Shown in pieces: positions 8,401 to 15,351 of a stretch of 39,860 nucleotides of DNA (its first letter is position 1; each line of letters begins with the position of its first letter). The DNA is from an uncultured Bacteroidales bacterium (lineage in GTDB: Bacteria > Bacteroidota > Bacteroidia > Bacteroidales > Paludibacteraceae). Location: the NCBI GenBank assembly GCA_902769535.1, contig CACXPH010000014.1:1-39860 (forward strand), written 5' to 3'. Position numbers and translations under genes: made by a program. The notes below the pieces were generated by a model. It did not search any database. It was not told the origin of the DNA and saw nothing but the letters and a program-made list of their open reading frames with translations.

Positions 8401-9381
8401 ATGAAAGCAAACAAATTTTTTGCTGTAGCGCTGGCAGCGCTGACATTCGTAGGCTTCAATGCATGTAAGCCGAACAACGGTGGTGGTGGAAACGAACCGG
8501 ATCCGGATCAAGAGGCTACTTTGGCACTCAACCCGACCGCTCTTACGATGACTGTAGGCGATGAGGCAACCATCGAATCTACCGTTGAGGCAACCTGGAC
8601 GATTACCGATGCAGAGGTAGCAACAGTTACCCCGGCTAACGACGGTGGTAAGTCCGCTAAAGTTACAGCGCTGAAGGCTGGTAACGCAATCATCACTGCA
8701 ACTACCAAAGGTGGTCAGACCAAGACTTGTGTCGTTTCTGTTAACGCCGGTGGCGGTGGCGGCGGTGGCGACAAGACCATTGACGCAAAGCGTATTTGGG
8801 CTGTTGTTCTCGACGGTGTAACGGCTGAGAAGAACGCTTCTATCATGGCAGGTGACATCCGCGTAAACGACGTGGACAACCACCTCTACATCTGGGCAGC
8901 AGGTGAGACCTACAACGCAGGTGAGGGTACCGGTAAGAACTACTTCGGCAATACCGAGGGTTATGTAGCACTGGTATGCGCAGCTCCGGCTGGTTGGTCG
9001 GGTGGCGGCTTCTGCATTGAGAATGCTGAGTCTATAGCTGCTCTCCAAACACTGAAAGAGGCTATCGTAGCTAATCCGGACAAGTTCTATCTCCACCTCG
9101 GTCTGAAGGCTACCAACGCTGGTAACCACCAGTTCTACATGTTCGGTTCCGCTGCAACTTCTTTCAACATTGGTAAGGCTGCTATCGAGGCTGGTCCGGT
9201 TATCGGTGACTTCGAGCGTGACGGTGAGTGGCACGGTTTCGATATTCCGCTGGCTCAGTTCGCAAGCGCTATTGCAAATGCTGAGGTAGTATCGGGTATC
9301 AACATCCTCTGCTTCCTCTCGGGTAACCAACCGGGTGCACAGCTTAACATGGATGCTGTTTACTTCTACGAGAAGGAGTAA
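8401..9381 (+). CDS. Big2-containing surface glycan-binding lipoprotein (SGBP)
   Basis: 326 residues. The signal peptide ends at FNAC (Cys22), making it a lipoprotein. Then come a short Gly/Pro/Asp tether, a Big2-like Ig domain (about 38-115, LALNPTALTMTVGDEATI), a run of Gly (about 116-123) and a C-terminal beta-rich domain (about 124-326). That domain ends NMDAVYFYEKE, resembling the ends of the jelly-roll-like domains in the 483-3293 protein (DNLYFY, DNVYFY). Its place directly after susD is the usual SusE/SusF-like SGBP position. Codon use is strongly biased (AAC, GGT, GCT), suggesting high expression. No catalytic residues are recognised. A surface beta-glucan-binding role is inferred from position and architecture. 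Confidence 0.85.
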   Translation: MKANKFFAVALAALTFVGFNACKPNNGGGGNEPDPDQEATLALNPTALTMTVGDEATIESTVEATWTITDAEVATVTPANDGGKSAKVTALKAGNAIITATTKGGQTKTCVVSVNAGGGGGGGDKTIDAKRIWAVVLDGVTAEKNASIMAGDIRVNDVDNHLYIWAAGETYNAGEGTGKNYFGNTEGYVALVCAAPAGWSGGGFCIENAESIAALQTLKEAIVANPDKFYLHLGLKATNAGNHQFYMFGSAATSFNIGKAAIEAGPVIGDFERDGEWHGFDIPLAQFASAIANAEVVSGINILCFLSGNQPGAQLNMDAVYFYEKE

Positions 9382-9394
9382 TCCTACATTTCGG

Positions 9395-9420
9395 CTATGG
9401 GGGATTGGTTTCCCCTATAG
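9395..9420 (+). terminator. Strong hairpin without a T-run between SGBP and GH16
   Basis: CTATGGGGGA (9395-9404) pairs with TTCCCCTATAG (end 9420): ten pairs with one G-U, and a six-base loop. No T-run follows, so it is more likely a partial terminator or an mRNA-stabilising hairpin than a full stop. Confidence 0.55.
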
Positions 9421-9442
9421 TCTCTAATTAAAGTTTAGAGAA

Positions 9443-10720
9443 ATGCGTAAACTAACTTATCTTCTGATTTTTGTGAGTGCCATTATGCTGATGGCCTGTG
9501 AGAAACCGACGGAACCTACTACGGCTACGCTGACTTTATCGCCGGTAACCGTGCAGATGAAGGTGGGCGAAATGGTCACGATCGACGCTACCGGTACGGC
9601 GAAGAATATCGAGTGGACCTCTTCGGATGAGAATGTGGCGACCGTCTATTACGGTGTGGTAACAGCCAAGGCGATTGGTATGACGGTGATCACCGCCCGT
9701 TCGGGTGAGGTGTCGGCGGAGTGCCAGGTGTTCGTGTCCGGTTCGGACGGTTCGACGCTTCGTATCACGCCGGCTGTTGTCACGCTCAAGAAAGGCGAGA
9801 CCTACCAGTTCTCGTACGGTAACACCTACGGGCTTGACCTCACGTGGTCGAGTAGCGACGAGTCGATCGCTACGGTGGATCAGAACGGCTTGGTAACGGC
9901 TAAACACGGAGGTAATGCCACCATCACCTTGGCCACTGCGGTAGGTTCCGTAACGGCCTTGGTAGCGGTAGAGCATACATGGGGTGAGTACCAACTCGTA
10001 TGGTCGGATGAGTTCGACGGTACCGCACTTGACGAGACGAACTGGACACCGCAGGTAGGCGGTGGCGGTTGGGGTAACCAGGAAGCACAGTATTATACTT
10101 CGCGTCCGGAGAACCTGCGCGTGCAGAACGGGTGCTTGGAGATAGAAGGTCGCAAAGAGCAGTACCAAGGCAACGAGTACACCTCCGCACGTATCTACTC
10201 GAAAGGAAAACGCGAGTTCTGCTACGGTAAACTCGAAGCGCGTATCAGCTTGCCGGCCGGTCAAGGTACATGGCCTGCGTTCTGGACGCTCGGTAACCGC
10301 GGCAGTTGGCCCAACTGCGGTGAGATAGATATCATGGAGCATACGGGTAGTGTGCCTAACCGTATTTTCGGTACACTGCATACGCTCAAAGACCGTAGCG
10401 GTAGTCGCAGTAGTCGGGCTTATACGGGTATTCAGAATATCGAGAATAACTTCCATGTATACGGCTGCGAATGGACGAAGGAAGAGAAGAGCGGCAAGGA
10501 TGTCATTCGCTTCTATGTGGACGATATCGTCTATTCCGAGCAGGTCGAGGAAGTGATCGACGATGACGAATACTGGCCGTTCAACAGACCGAACTATTTT
10601 ATTATTAACCTGGCCCTGGGTGGTACATTAGGCGGCAATATCAACGATGCGATCTTTAATAACCCGCTAATCATGTACGTAGACTGGGTAAGAGTATATC
10701 AACGCAATGAAGTGGAATAA
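9443..10720 (+). CDS. GH16 endo-beta-glucanase lipoprotein with two Big2 domains
   Basis: 425 residues. Lipoprotein signal peptide ends LMAC (Cys19). Two Big2-like domains follow (about 28-108 and 109-178; TLSPVTVQMKVGE, LRITPAVVTLKKGE). The C-terminal GH16 domain (about 185-425) starts YQLVWSDEFDGTALD. The active-site motif GEIDIMEHTG gives the predicted nucleophile Glu294, Asp296 and acid/base Glu299, the ExDxxE arrangement of laminarinase-type GH16. Other GH16 landmarks are FCYGKLEARISLPAGQGTWPAFWTLG and YVDWVRVYQ (quoted in parts). It probably cuts beta-1,3 or mixed-linkage glucan at the cell surface. The next gene starts 14 bases before its stop codon, so translation is probably coupled. 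Confidence 0.93.
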   Translation: MRKLTYLLIFVSAIMLMACEKPTEPTTATLTLSPVTVQMKVGEMVTIDATGTAKNIEWTSSDENVATVYYGVVTAKAIGMTVITARSGEVSAECQVFVSGSDGSTLRITPAVVTLKKGETYQFSYGNTYGLDLTWSSSDESIATVDQNGLVTAKHGGNATITLATAVGSVTALVAVEHTWGEYQLVWSDEFDGTALDETNWTPQVGGGGWGNQEAQYYTSRPENLRVQNGCLEIEGRKEQYQGNEYTSARIYSKGKREFCYGKLEARISLPAGQGTWPAFWTLGNRGSWPNCGEIDIMEHTGSVPNRIFGTLHTLKDRSGSRSSRAYTGIQNIENNFHVYGCEWTKEEKSGKDVIRFYVDDIVYSEQVEEVIDDDEYWPFNRPNYFIINLALGGTLGGNINDAIFNNPLIMYVDWVRVYQRNEVE

Positions 10721-11996
10721 CCTTATAGGAATCGCCCTGTTGGGCTTGGTCGTTGCCTGTAATCCTGTGGAGCCGACTCCTCAGCCGACGGACGAGACGA
10801 AAGTAGTGGACGCGATGCCGAAGTCCGCTAAGCGCGGTGTGGCATTCAGTTTTACCATATTAACCGACCTGCCGCTGATGTCGCCGTATATCAGTTGGGA
10901 TTATAACTGGGGTAATACGCCGACGGATAATGCTGCCACTTGGTTTGACGCGAACGAGATGGACTTCTGCCCGATGTGCTGGAACGGTAGTTACAGTGCC
11001 GACCGTATCCGTGCATTCGTAGCAGCCCATCCGAAGACCAAGTACCTGCTGGCTTTCAATGAGCCTAACCTCACCGACCAAGCGAACATGACGCCTGCGC
11101 AGGCAGCGGAGTTCTGGCCGCCGGTAGTGGCATTGGCCAAGGAACTGAATCTCAAACTTGTCTCGCCGGCCATGAACTACGGAACACTTGCCGGTTACAG
11201 CGATCCGATCAAGTGGCTCGATGAATTTTTTAAGCAGCCCGGTGTGTCGATAGATGATATCGATGCCATCTCCGTGCATTGCTATATGGCATCCGCTACA
11301 TCCGTTTGGAACTATATCGAGAAGTTCCGCAAATACAACAAGCCCATCTGGCTCACCGAGTTCTGCGCTTGGGATCCGGTGCCGGGTAGTGTGGAGACGC
11401 AGATGGATTACTTGTGCGGTGTGCTCAACTACTTAGAGCAGTCGCCGCTGGTGGAACGTTATGCGTGGTTCATCCCTCGCCAGAATAAGAAAGTCGATAC
11501 GCCGCCGTACATGCAGTTACTCACCCATGACGATCCGGCGGACCTGACGCCGCTCGGTCAGATGTACTGCTATTTCTCGCCGATGGACACGACCGTCTGG
11601 TTGCGTGCCAACCGACCGATATACGCGAGCGAGTATGTTCGCGTGGCGAATAACCTGATGACGCTCCGTCCAAGTACCGACAGCGTGATCGTCAATCAAG
11701 TGAACCAAAAGGGACTGATGATCTCCAATTTCTCGCAGGGTCAGCAGGTGACGTACCAGATTTATGTGCCGGCGAACACGACCCAACTGACCATGCGCTA
11801 TGCGGGTTACTCCAACTCGATCTGCGAGGTGCTGGTGGATGGTGAGTCCCAAGGATATATCAACCTGCCGCGTGAAGGCAATCCGCTGGATTGGAAAGAG
11901 GCTACGACAAACATAGGTCTTGCATACGGCAAACATACGATTACTTTCTCGCTCTTCTCCGGAAGTTGCTTATTCAGTGCATTTACATTAAAATAA
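10707..11996 (+). CDS. GH128-like endo-beta-1,3-glucanase lipoprotein
   Basis: 429 residues. The signal peptide ends LVVAC (Cys18). The catalytic domain (about 35-280) has the order seen in GH128/Asl1-like 'glycosyl hydrolase catalytic core' proteins: KRGVAFSF, SWDYNWG, FCPMCWNG, LLAFNEPN, LVSPAMNYG, ISVHCYM, PIWLTEFCAWD and YAWFIPR. The predicted acid/base is Glu119 (FNEPN) and the nucleophile Glu218 (LTEF). The remainder (about 300-429) is a beta-rich domain resembling a CBM6/35-type module (TYQIYVPANTTQLTMRYAG, YGKHTITF). Characterised GH128 enzymes are beta-1,3-glucanases, which fits this locus. The start overlaps the preceding GH16 by 14 bases. Fold and catalytic pair are well supported; the exact family number needs a profile search. 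Confidence 0.85.
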   Translation: MKWNNLIGIALLGLVVACNPVEPTPQPTDETKVVDAMPKSAKRGVAFSFTILTDLPLMSPYISWDYNWGNTPTDNAATWFDANEMDFCPMCWNGSYSADRIRAFVAAHPKTKYLLAFNEPNLTDQANMTPAQAAEFWPPVVALAKELNLKLVSPAMNYGTLAGYSDPIKWLDEFFKQPGVSIDDIDAISVHCYMASATSVWNYIEKFRKYNKPIWLTEFCAWDPVPGSVETQMDYLCGVLNYLEQSPLVERYAWFIPRQNKKVDTPPYMQLLTHDDPADLTPLGQMYCYFSPMDTTVWLRANRPIYASEYVRVANNLMTLRPSTDSVIVNQVNQKGLMISNFSQGQQVTYQIYVPANTTQLTMRYAGYSNSICEVLVDGESQGYINLPREGNPLDWKEATTNIGLAYGKHTITFSLFSGSCLFSAFTLK

Positions 11997-12002
11997 ACAT
12001 AT

Positions 12003-13043
12003 ATGAAACATTTTTACTCTCTCTTATTCGTAGTAGCTCTTGCGTTGAATTCCTTCGCGCAGGAATATACGCTGGTTTGGAATGAGGATTTTACAGATGC
12101 ATCACTGGACCAAGCGGTCTGGAATATTGAAGTCAACGGTGACGGTGGCGGCAATAACGAACTCCAGTACTACTGCGAGAAGGCAGTGACGCTCGGTGTG
12201 GAGCCCGAGACAGGTAAGCAATGTCTCATCCTGACGGCCACCAAAGAGAATTATATGGGCAAGAAATGTACGTCCGGGCGTGTGAACACCAAGAACAAGA
12301 TGACGTACACTTTTGGTCGCATTGATGCGCGTATCAAGTTCCCCAAGACCGCCAATGGTCTTTGGCCGGCATTTTGGCAGATGGGCAATAACTACGACCA
12401 GGTAGGTTGGCCGCGTTGCGGTGAGACGGATATCATCGAGTTAGGGCATCAGAACGCGTTCAGCAAAGGCACGCAGGACCGCTATTTCAATGGCGCGATG
12501 CATGTGGGTCGTCAGTGGGATGCCGTATGGAGCGAAGCGAAGTCCGTTACGTGGGATTATTCCGTAGAGGACACCTTCCATATCGTGACGATGATCTGGA
12601 CACCGAACTCGATCGAGATGTACATGGATAAGGATGCACACCCGGAGAAAGAACCCTATTTCAAAGCCAAACTGGAACCCAATGACGACGAGTGGTACAA
12701 CAGACAAGTGATTTTCGGTAAACCGAACTTCGTCATTGCTAACCTCGCCGTAGGCGGTAATTTCCCGGGTATATGGGATATAAATGGTATCTCTGCGCTT
12801 TCTGAAGGTCCGCGGAAGATGTATATCGACTGGATCCGTATTTACCAACAAGGCACAGCCTCGGAAACCTTTGTTTGCCCGTCCGCTTCCGACCCGATCG
12901 AGCCGGAGAAAGTGAGTGGATTAGAGCAGCCTACCTCCGACTCCTCCCTGAAGGGAAGAGGGGAAAAGGTACTTCGTGACGGACAGATTCTTATTCGCCG
13001 CGGCGAACATGTTTATACAATAACCGGTCAAATTGTACAATAA
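12003..13043 (+). CDS. Secreted GH16 beta-glucanase with C-terminal module
   Basis: 346 residues with a cleavable signal peptide (MKHFYSLLFVVALALNSFAQ) and no lipobox. The GH16 domain spans about 21-285 (YTLVWNEDFTDASLD to MYIDWIRIYQQ). The active site is GETDIIELGH, giving Glu141, Asp143 and Glu146. Tryptophan-rich subsite signatures LWPAFWQMG are present. After a linker comes the shared C-terminal module (KVLRDGQILIRRGEHVYTITGQIVQ), with a palindromic mini-repeat in-frame inside the linker (12929-12964, residues about 309-321). It differs from its two GH16 neighbours in not being a lipoprotein, so the C-terminal module may direct its location. It starts 6 bases after the previous stop, and its stop overlaps the next ATG (TAATG). 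Confidence 0.93.
   Translation: MKHFYSLLFVVALALNSFAQEYTLVWNEDFTDASLDQAVWNIEVNGDGGGNNELQYYCEKAVTLGVEPETGKQCLILTATKENYMGKKCTSGRVNTKNKMTYTFGRIDARIKFPKTANGLWPAFWQMGNNYDQVGWPRCGETDIIELGHQNAFSKGTQDRYFNGAMHVGRQWDAVWSEAKSVTWDYSVEDTFHIVTMIWTPNSIEMYMDKDAHPEKEPYFKAKLEPNDDEWYNRQVIFGKPNFVIANLAVGGNFPGIWDINGISALSEGPRKMYIDWIRIYQQGTASETFVCPSASDPIEPEKVSGLEQPTSDSSLKGRGEKVLRDGQILIRRGEHVYTITGQIVQ
12929..12964 (+). repeat. In-frame palindromic mini-repeat, family CCTACCTCCGACTCCTCCCT, copy 1
   Basis: Block CCTACCTC-GACTCCTCCCTGAA (written with one gap for the variable base) with inner palindrome TCCCTGAAGGGA. It nearly matches 38138-38171, and a related inverted copy lies at 21818-21853. It encodes QPTSDSSLKG. 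Confidence 0.8.
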
Positions 13044-14002
13044 TGAAAAAGTCATTGCTCTTTGCTCTTTGCTCTTTAGTCCTGAGTGCTTGCGCCAAAC
13101 CCGAATGGCAACTGGTCTGGTCCGATGAGTTCGATGCGGACACGCTCAATACTGCATATTGGAATACCGAGGATAATGCCCGCGGAGGAGGAAATGCCGA
13201 ACTGCAGTACTACACGCCGAAGAATATCACGATGGAGGTTCATCCGGTGACGGGTGACCGCTGTCTGGTGCTTAACGCGCAACGCGAGGATTATAAGAAT
13301 CGTCCGTGTACCTCTGCGCGCCTGAATACGCACGACAAGGTGACGGTGGAGTACGGTAAGGTGGAAGCACGAATAGCCTTCCCGTACACGGCTGACGGTC
13401 TCTGGCCGGCGTTCTGGATGTTAGGCAACAACCTTGCCAAGAACTTAGGCAATGACGATTCGATTGACCAACAGGCAGCGCAACTGGCTAACGAAGGTCG
13501 GGTAGTTTGGCCGAAATGCGGTGAGATAGATATCTGCGAGATGGGGCATCACTTCGGCATTGAGAACGGCATCCAGGACCGCTATTTCAATGGTGCGTGC
13601 CACTGGGGTGAGTCGTTTAATAACGGTGCGTATCCGAACATCGGTATGTTCCGTACGGAGGATTATCCGGTGCAGGGAGACTTCCATCTGTTCACGCTCA
13701 TCTGGTCGGAAGACTCAATCGCGATGTACCTCGATCAGGACAAGTATCCGGAGGTAGAACCGTATTTCCAACTGTCGCTGCGCGGCAAACAGATCAACGA
13801 ACCGGGGCATTATTTCAACCATCCGTTCTATCTGGTGCTGAACCTGTCGGTAGGTGGTTTCTTCCCGAACATGCCGGCAGCAGAGAAATATCCGGAAGTC
13901 ATCACGGCGGATGATCCTTCTTTCCAACGCGTGACGGCTCTGCCGGAAGATGGCACTCCCGTCAAGATGTATGTAGATTATATAAGAGTATATAAGAAAT
14001 GA
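13043..14002 (+). CDS. GH16 beta-glucanase lipoprotein
   Basis: 319 residues. Lipoprotein signal peptide ends LSAC (Cys17). The rest is a GH16 domain from WQLVWSDEFDADTLN to MYVDYIRVYKK, without accessory modules. The active site CGEIDICEMGHH gives Glu161, Asp163 and Glu166. It is close to the 12003 enzyme (GGGNAELQYY, RCLVLNAQREDYKNRPCTSARLNT in parts), so the two look like tandem duplicates that diverged. Small inserts near residues 130-150 and 255-295 may reshape subsites. It overlaps the previous gene by one base and the next by four (ATGA). Confidence 0.93.
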   Translation: MKKSLLFALCSLVLSACAKPEWQLVWSDEFDADTLNTAYWNTEDNARGGGNAELQYYTPKNITMEVHPVTGDRCLVLNAQREDYKNRPCTSARLNTHDKVTVEYGKVEARIAFPYTADGLWPAFWMLGNNLAKNLGNDDSIDQQAAQLANEGRVVWPKCGEIDICEMGHHFGIENGIQDRYFNGACHWGESFNNGAYPNIGMFRTEDYPVQGDFHLFTLIWSEDSIAMYLDQDKYPEVEPYFQLSLRGKQINEPGHYFNHPFYLVLNLSVGGFFPNMPAAEKYPEVITADDPSFQRVTALPEDGTPVKMYVDYIRVYKK

Positions 14003-15351
14003 AACTTTCGATTAAAGAAAAATTAGGTTACAGTTTAGGTGACACCGCGTCCCATTTCGTGTGGGACCTGGTGGGCTTTTGGTTACTCATTTTCTACACG
14101 GACATTTATGGACTGAGTCCGGCATTGGCGGGTGTGATCATGTTCGTGGGTTCGATCTGGGACGCCGTGATGGATCCGATCGTGGGTATCATCTCCGACC
14201 GTACGAGTTCGCGCTGGGGTAAGTTCCGTCCGTACCTCTTGTTCGGTTCTATACCGTACGCGATATTGGCGGTTCTGGCCTTCACGACACCGGAGTTCGG
14301 ACTGGACGGTAAGTTCGCGTATGCCCTGATCACCTGTCTGTTGCTCCGCACGGCCTACGCCTTTGTCAACCTGCCGTACAGCTCGTTGTCGGCAGTCATG
14401 ACGGATGATTCTAACGAACGTGCGGGACTGAACACCTATCGTTTCATAGCCGCGTATATCGGTCAGTTCATCGTGACCGGTGCAGCGTTGTATCTCGTCA
14501 AATGGTTAGGTGCACTCGGCAATGACGGTGTGGTCAATCAGGCGCAGGGATACCAATATACCGTGGGTCTGTTCGGTATCCTTTCCATCGCGTTCTTCTT
14601 GATTGCGTTCTTCACCACCCGTGAACGTGTACCGCAACCGGAGAAGCAAGATAACAACGTGCTCAAGGACTTTAAGTACCTGTTCATGAACAAGGCATGG
14701 ATCGTGCTGACCTGCGTGGGCATCGTGTCCTTCATCATGTTCGCTATGCAGAATGCGGCGATTGCGTATTACTTCAAATACTATATCCATAATGCCGAGA
14801 ACGTGCAGCTCTTCAATGTGCTGGGTACGGTAGCGCTTATTGTAGCCCTTCCGGCCTCCAAACCGCTGGCGAAACGCTTCGGCAATAAGATGGTGTATAT
14901 TATGTCATCTGTGGTGTCGGGTGTGTTCTTCGCGCTCATCTTTGTGGCCGGAGACAACCTGCCGCTCGTCTATACCTTTAATATCCTCGCCAAAATGGCG
15001 TATGCACCGGCTGTGCCGCTGCTCTGGACGATGTTAGCGGACGTAGCGGACTACGGTGAGTGGAAGTTCAATAGACGAACCACCGGTCTCTGCTTCTCAG
15101 CATCCGTGCTGGCGCAGAAACTGGGTTGGGCGATTGGTGCAGCGGCTGCCGGTTGGATATTGAGCGTGACGCATTTCATTGCGAATGCGGATGTGCAGTC
15201 GGATACCGCCATGATGGGTATTCGTTTGTTGGTGAGCGTCATACCGGGTGTGCTGTACGCTTCGTGCGCGCTCGTCATGATGTTCTATAACCTCGATAGC
15301 GCCACCATGGAACAGATGAAGAATGACTTGGATGCAAGAAGACAACAATGA
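13999..15351 (+). CDS. GPH-family (MelB-like) sugar:cation symporter
   Basis: 450 residues, about 12 hydrophobic segments and no signal peptide; an inner-membrane carrier. The N-terminal signature WDAVMDPIVGIISDRTSSRWG followed by KFRPYLL is diagnostic of the glycoside-pentoside-hexuronide:cation symporters (quoted in two parts). Asp55 and Asp59 fall at the same residue numbers as the cation-site aspartates of MelB. The gene lies between extracytoplasmic GH16 enzymes and a cytoplasmic phosphorylase, which suggests that it imports short beta-glucooligosaccharides such as laminaribiose from the periplasm. Four-base ATGA overlaps on both sides show tight coupling. The class is certain; substrate is inferred. 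Confidence 0.92.
   Translation: MKLSIKEKLGYSLGDTASHFVWDLVGFWLLIFYTDIYGLSPALAGVIMFVGSIWDAVMDPIVGIISDRTSSRWGKFRPYLLFGSIPYAILAVLAFTTPEFGLDGKFAYALITCLLLRTAYAFVNLPYSSLSAVMTDDSNERAGLNTYRFIAAYIGQFIVTGAALYLVKWLGALGNDGVVNQAQGYQYTVGLFGILSIAFFLIAFFTTRERVPQPEKQDNNVLKDFKYLFMNKAWIVLTCVGIVSFIMFAMQNAAIAYYFKYYIHNAENVQLFNVLGTVALIVALPASKPLAKRFGNKMVYIMSSVVSGVFFALIFVAGDNLPLVYTFNILAKMAYAPAVPLLWTMLADVADYGEWKFNRRTTGLCFSASVLAQKLGWAIGAAAAGWILSVTHFIANADVQSDTAMMGIRLLVSVIPGVLYASCALVMMFYNLDSATMEQMKNDLDARRQQ

Noticed and set aside
8392-9330. 312-codon minus-strand frame opposite the SGBP
   Set aside because: Shadow of a highly codon-biased lipoprotein gene.
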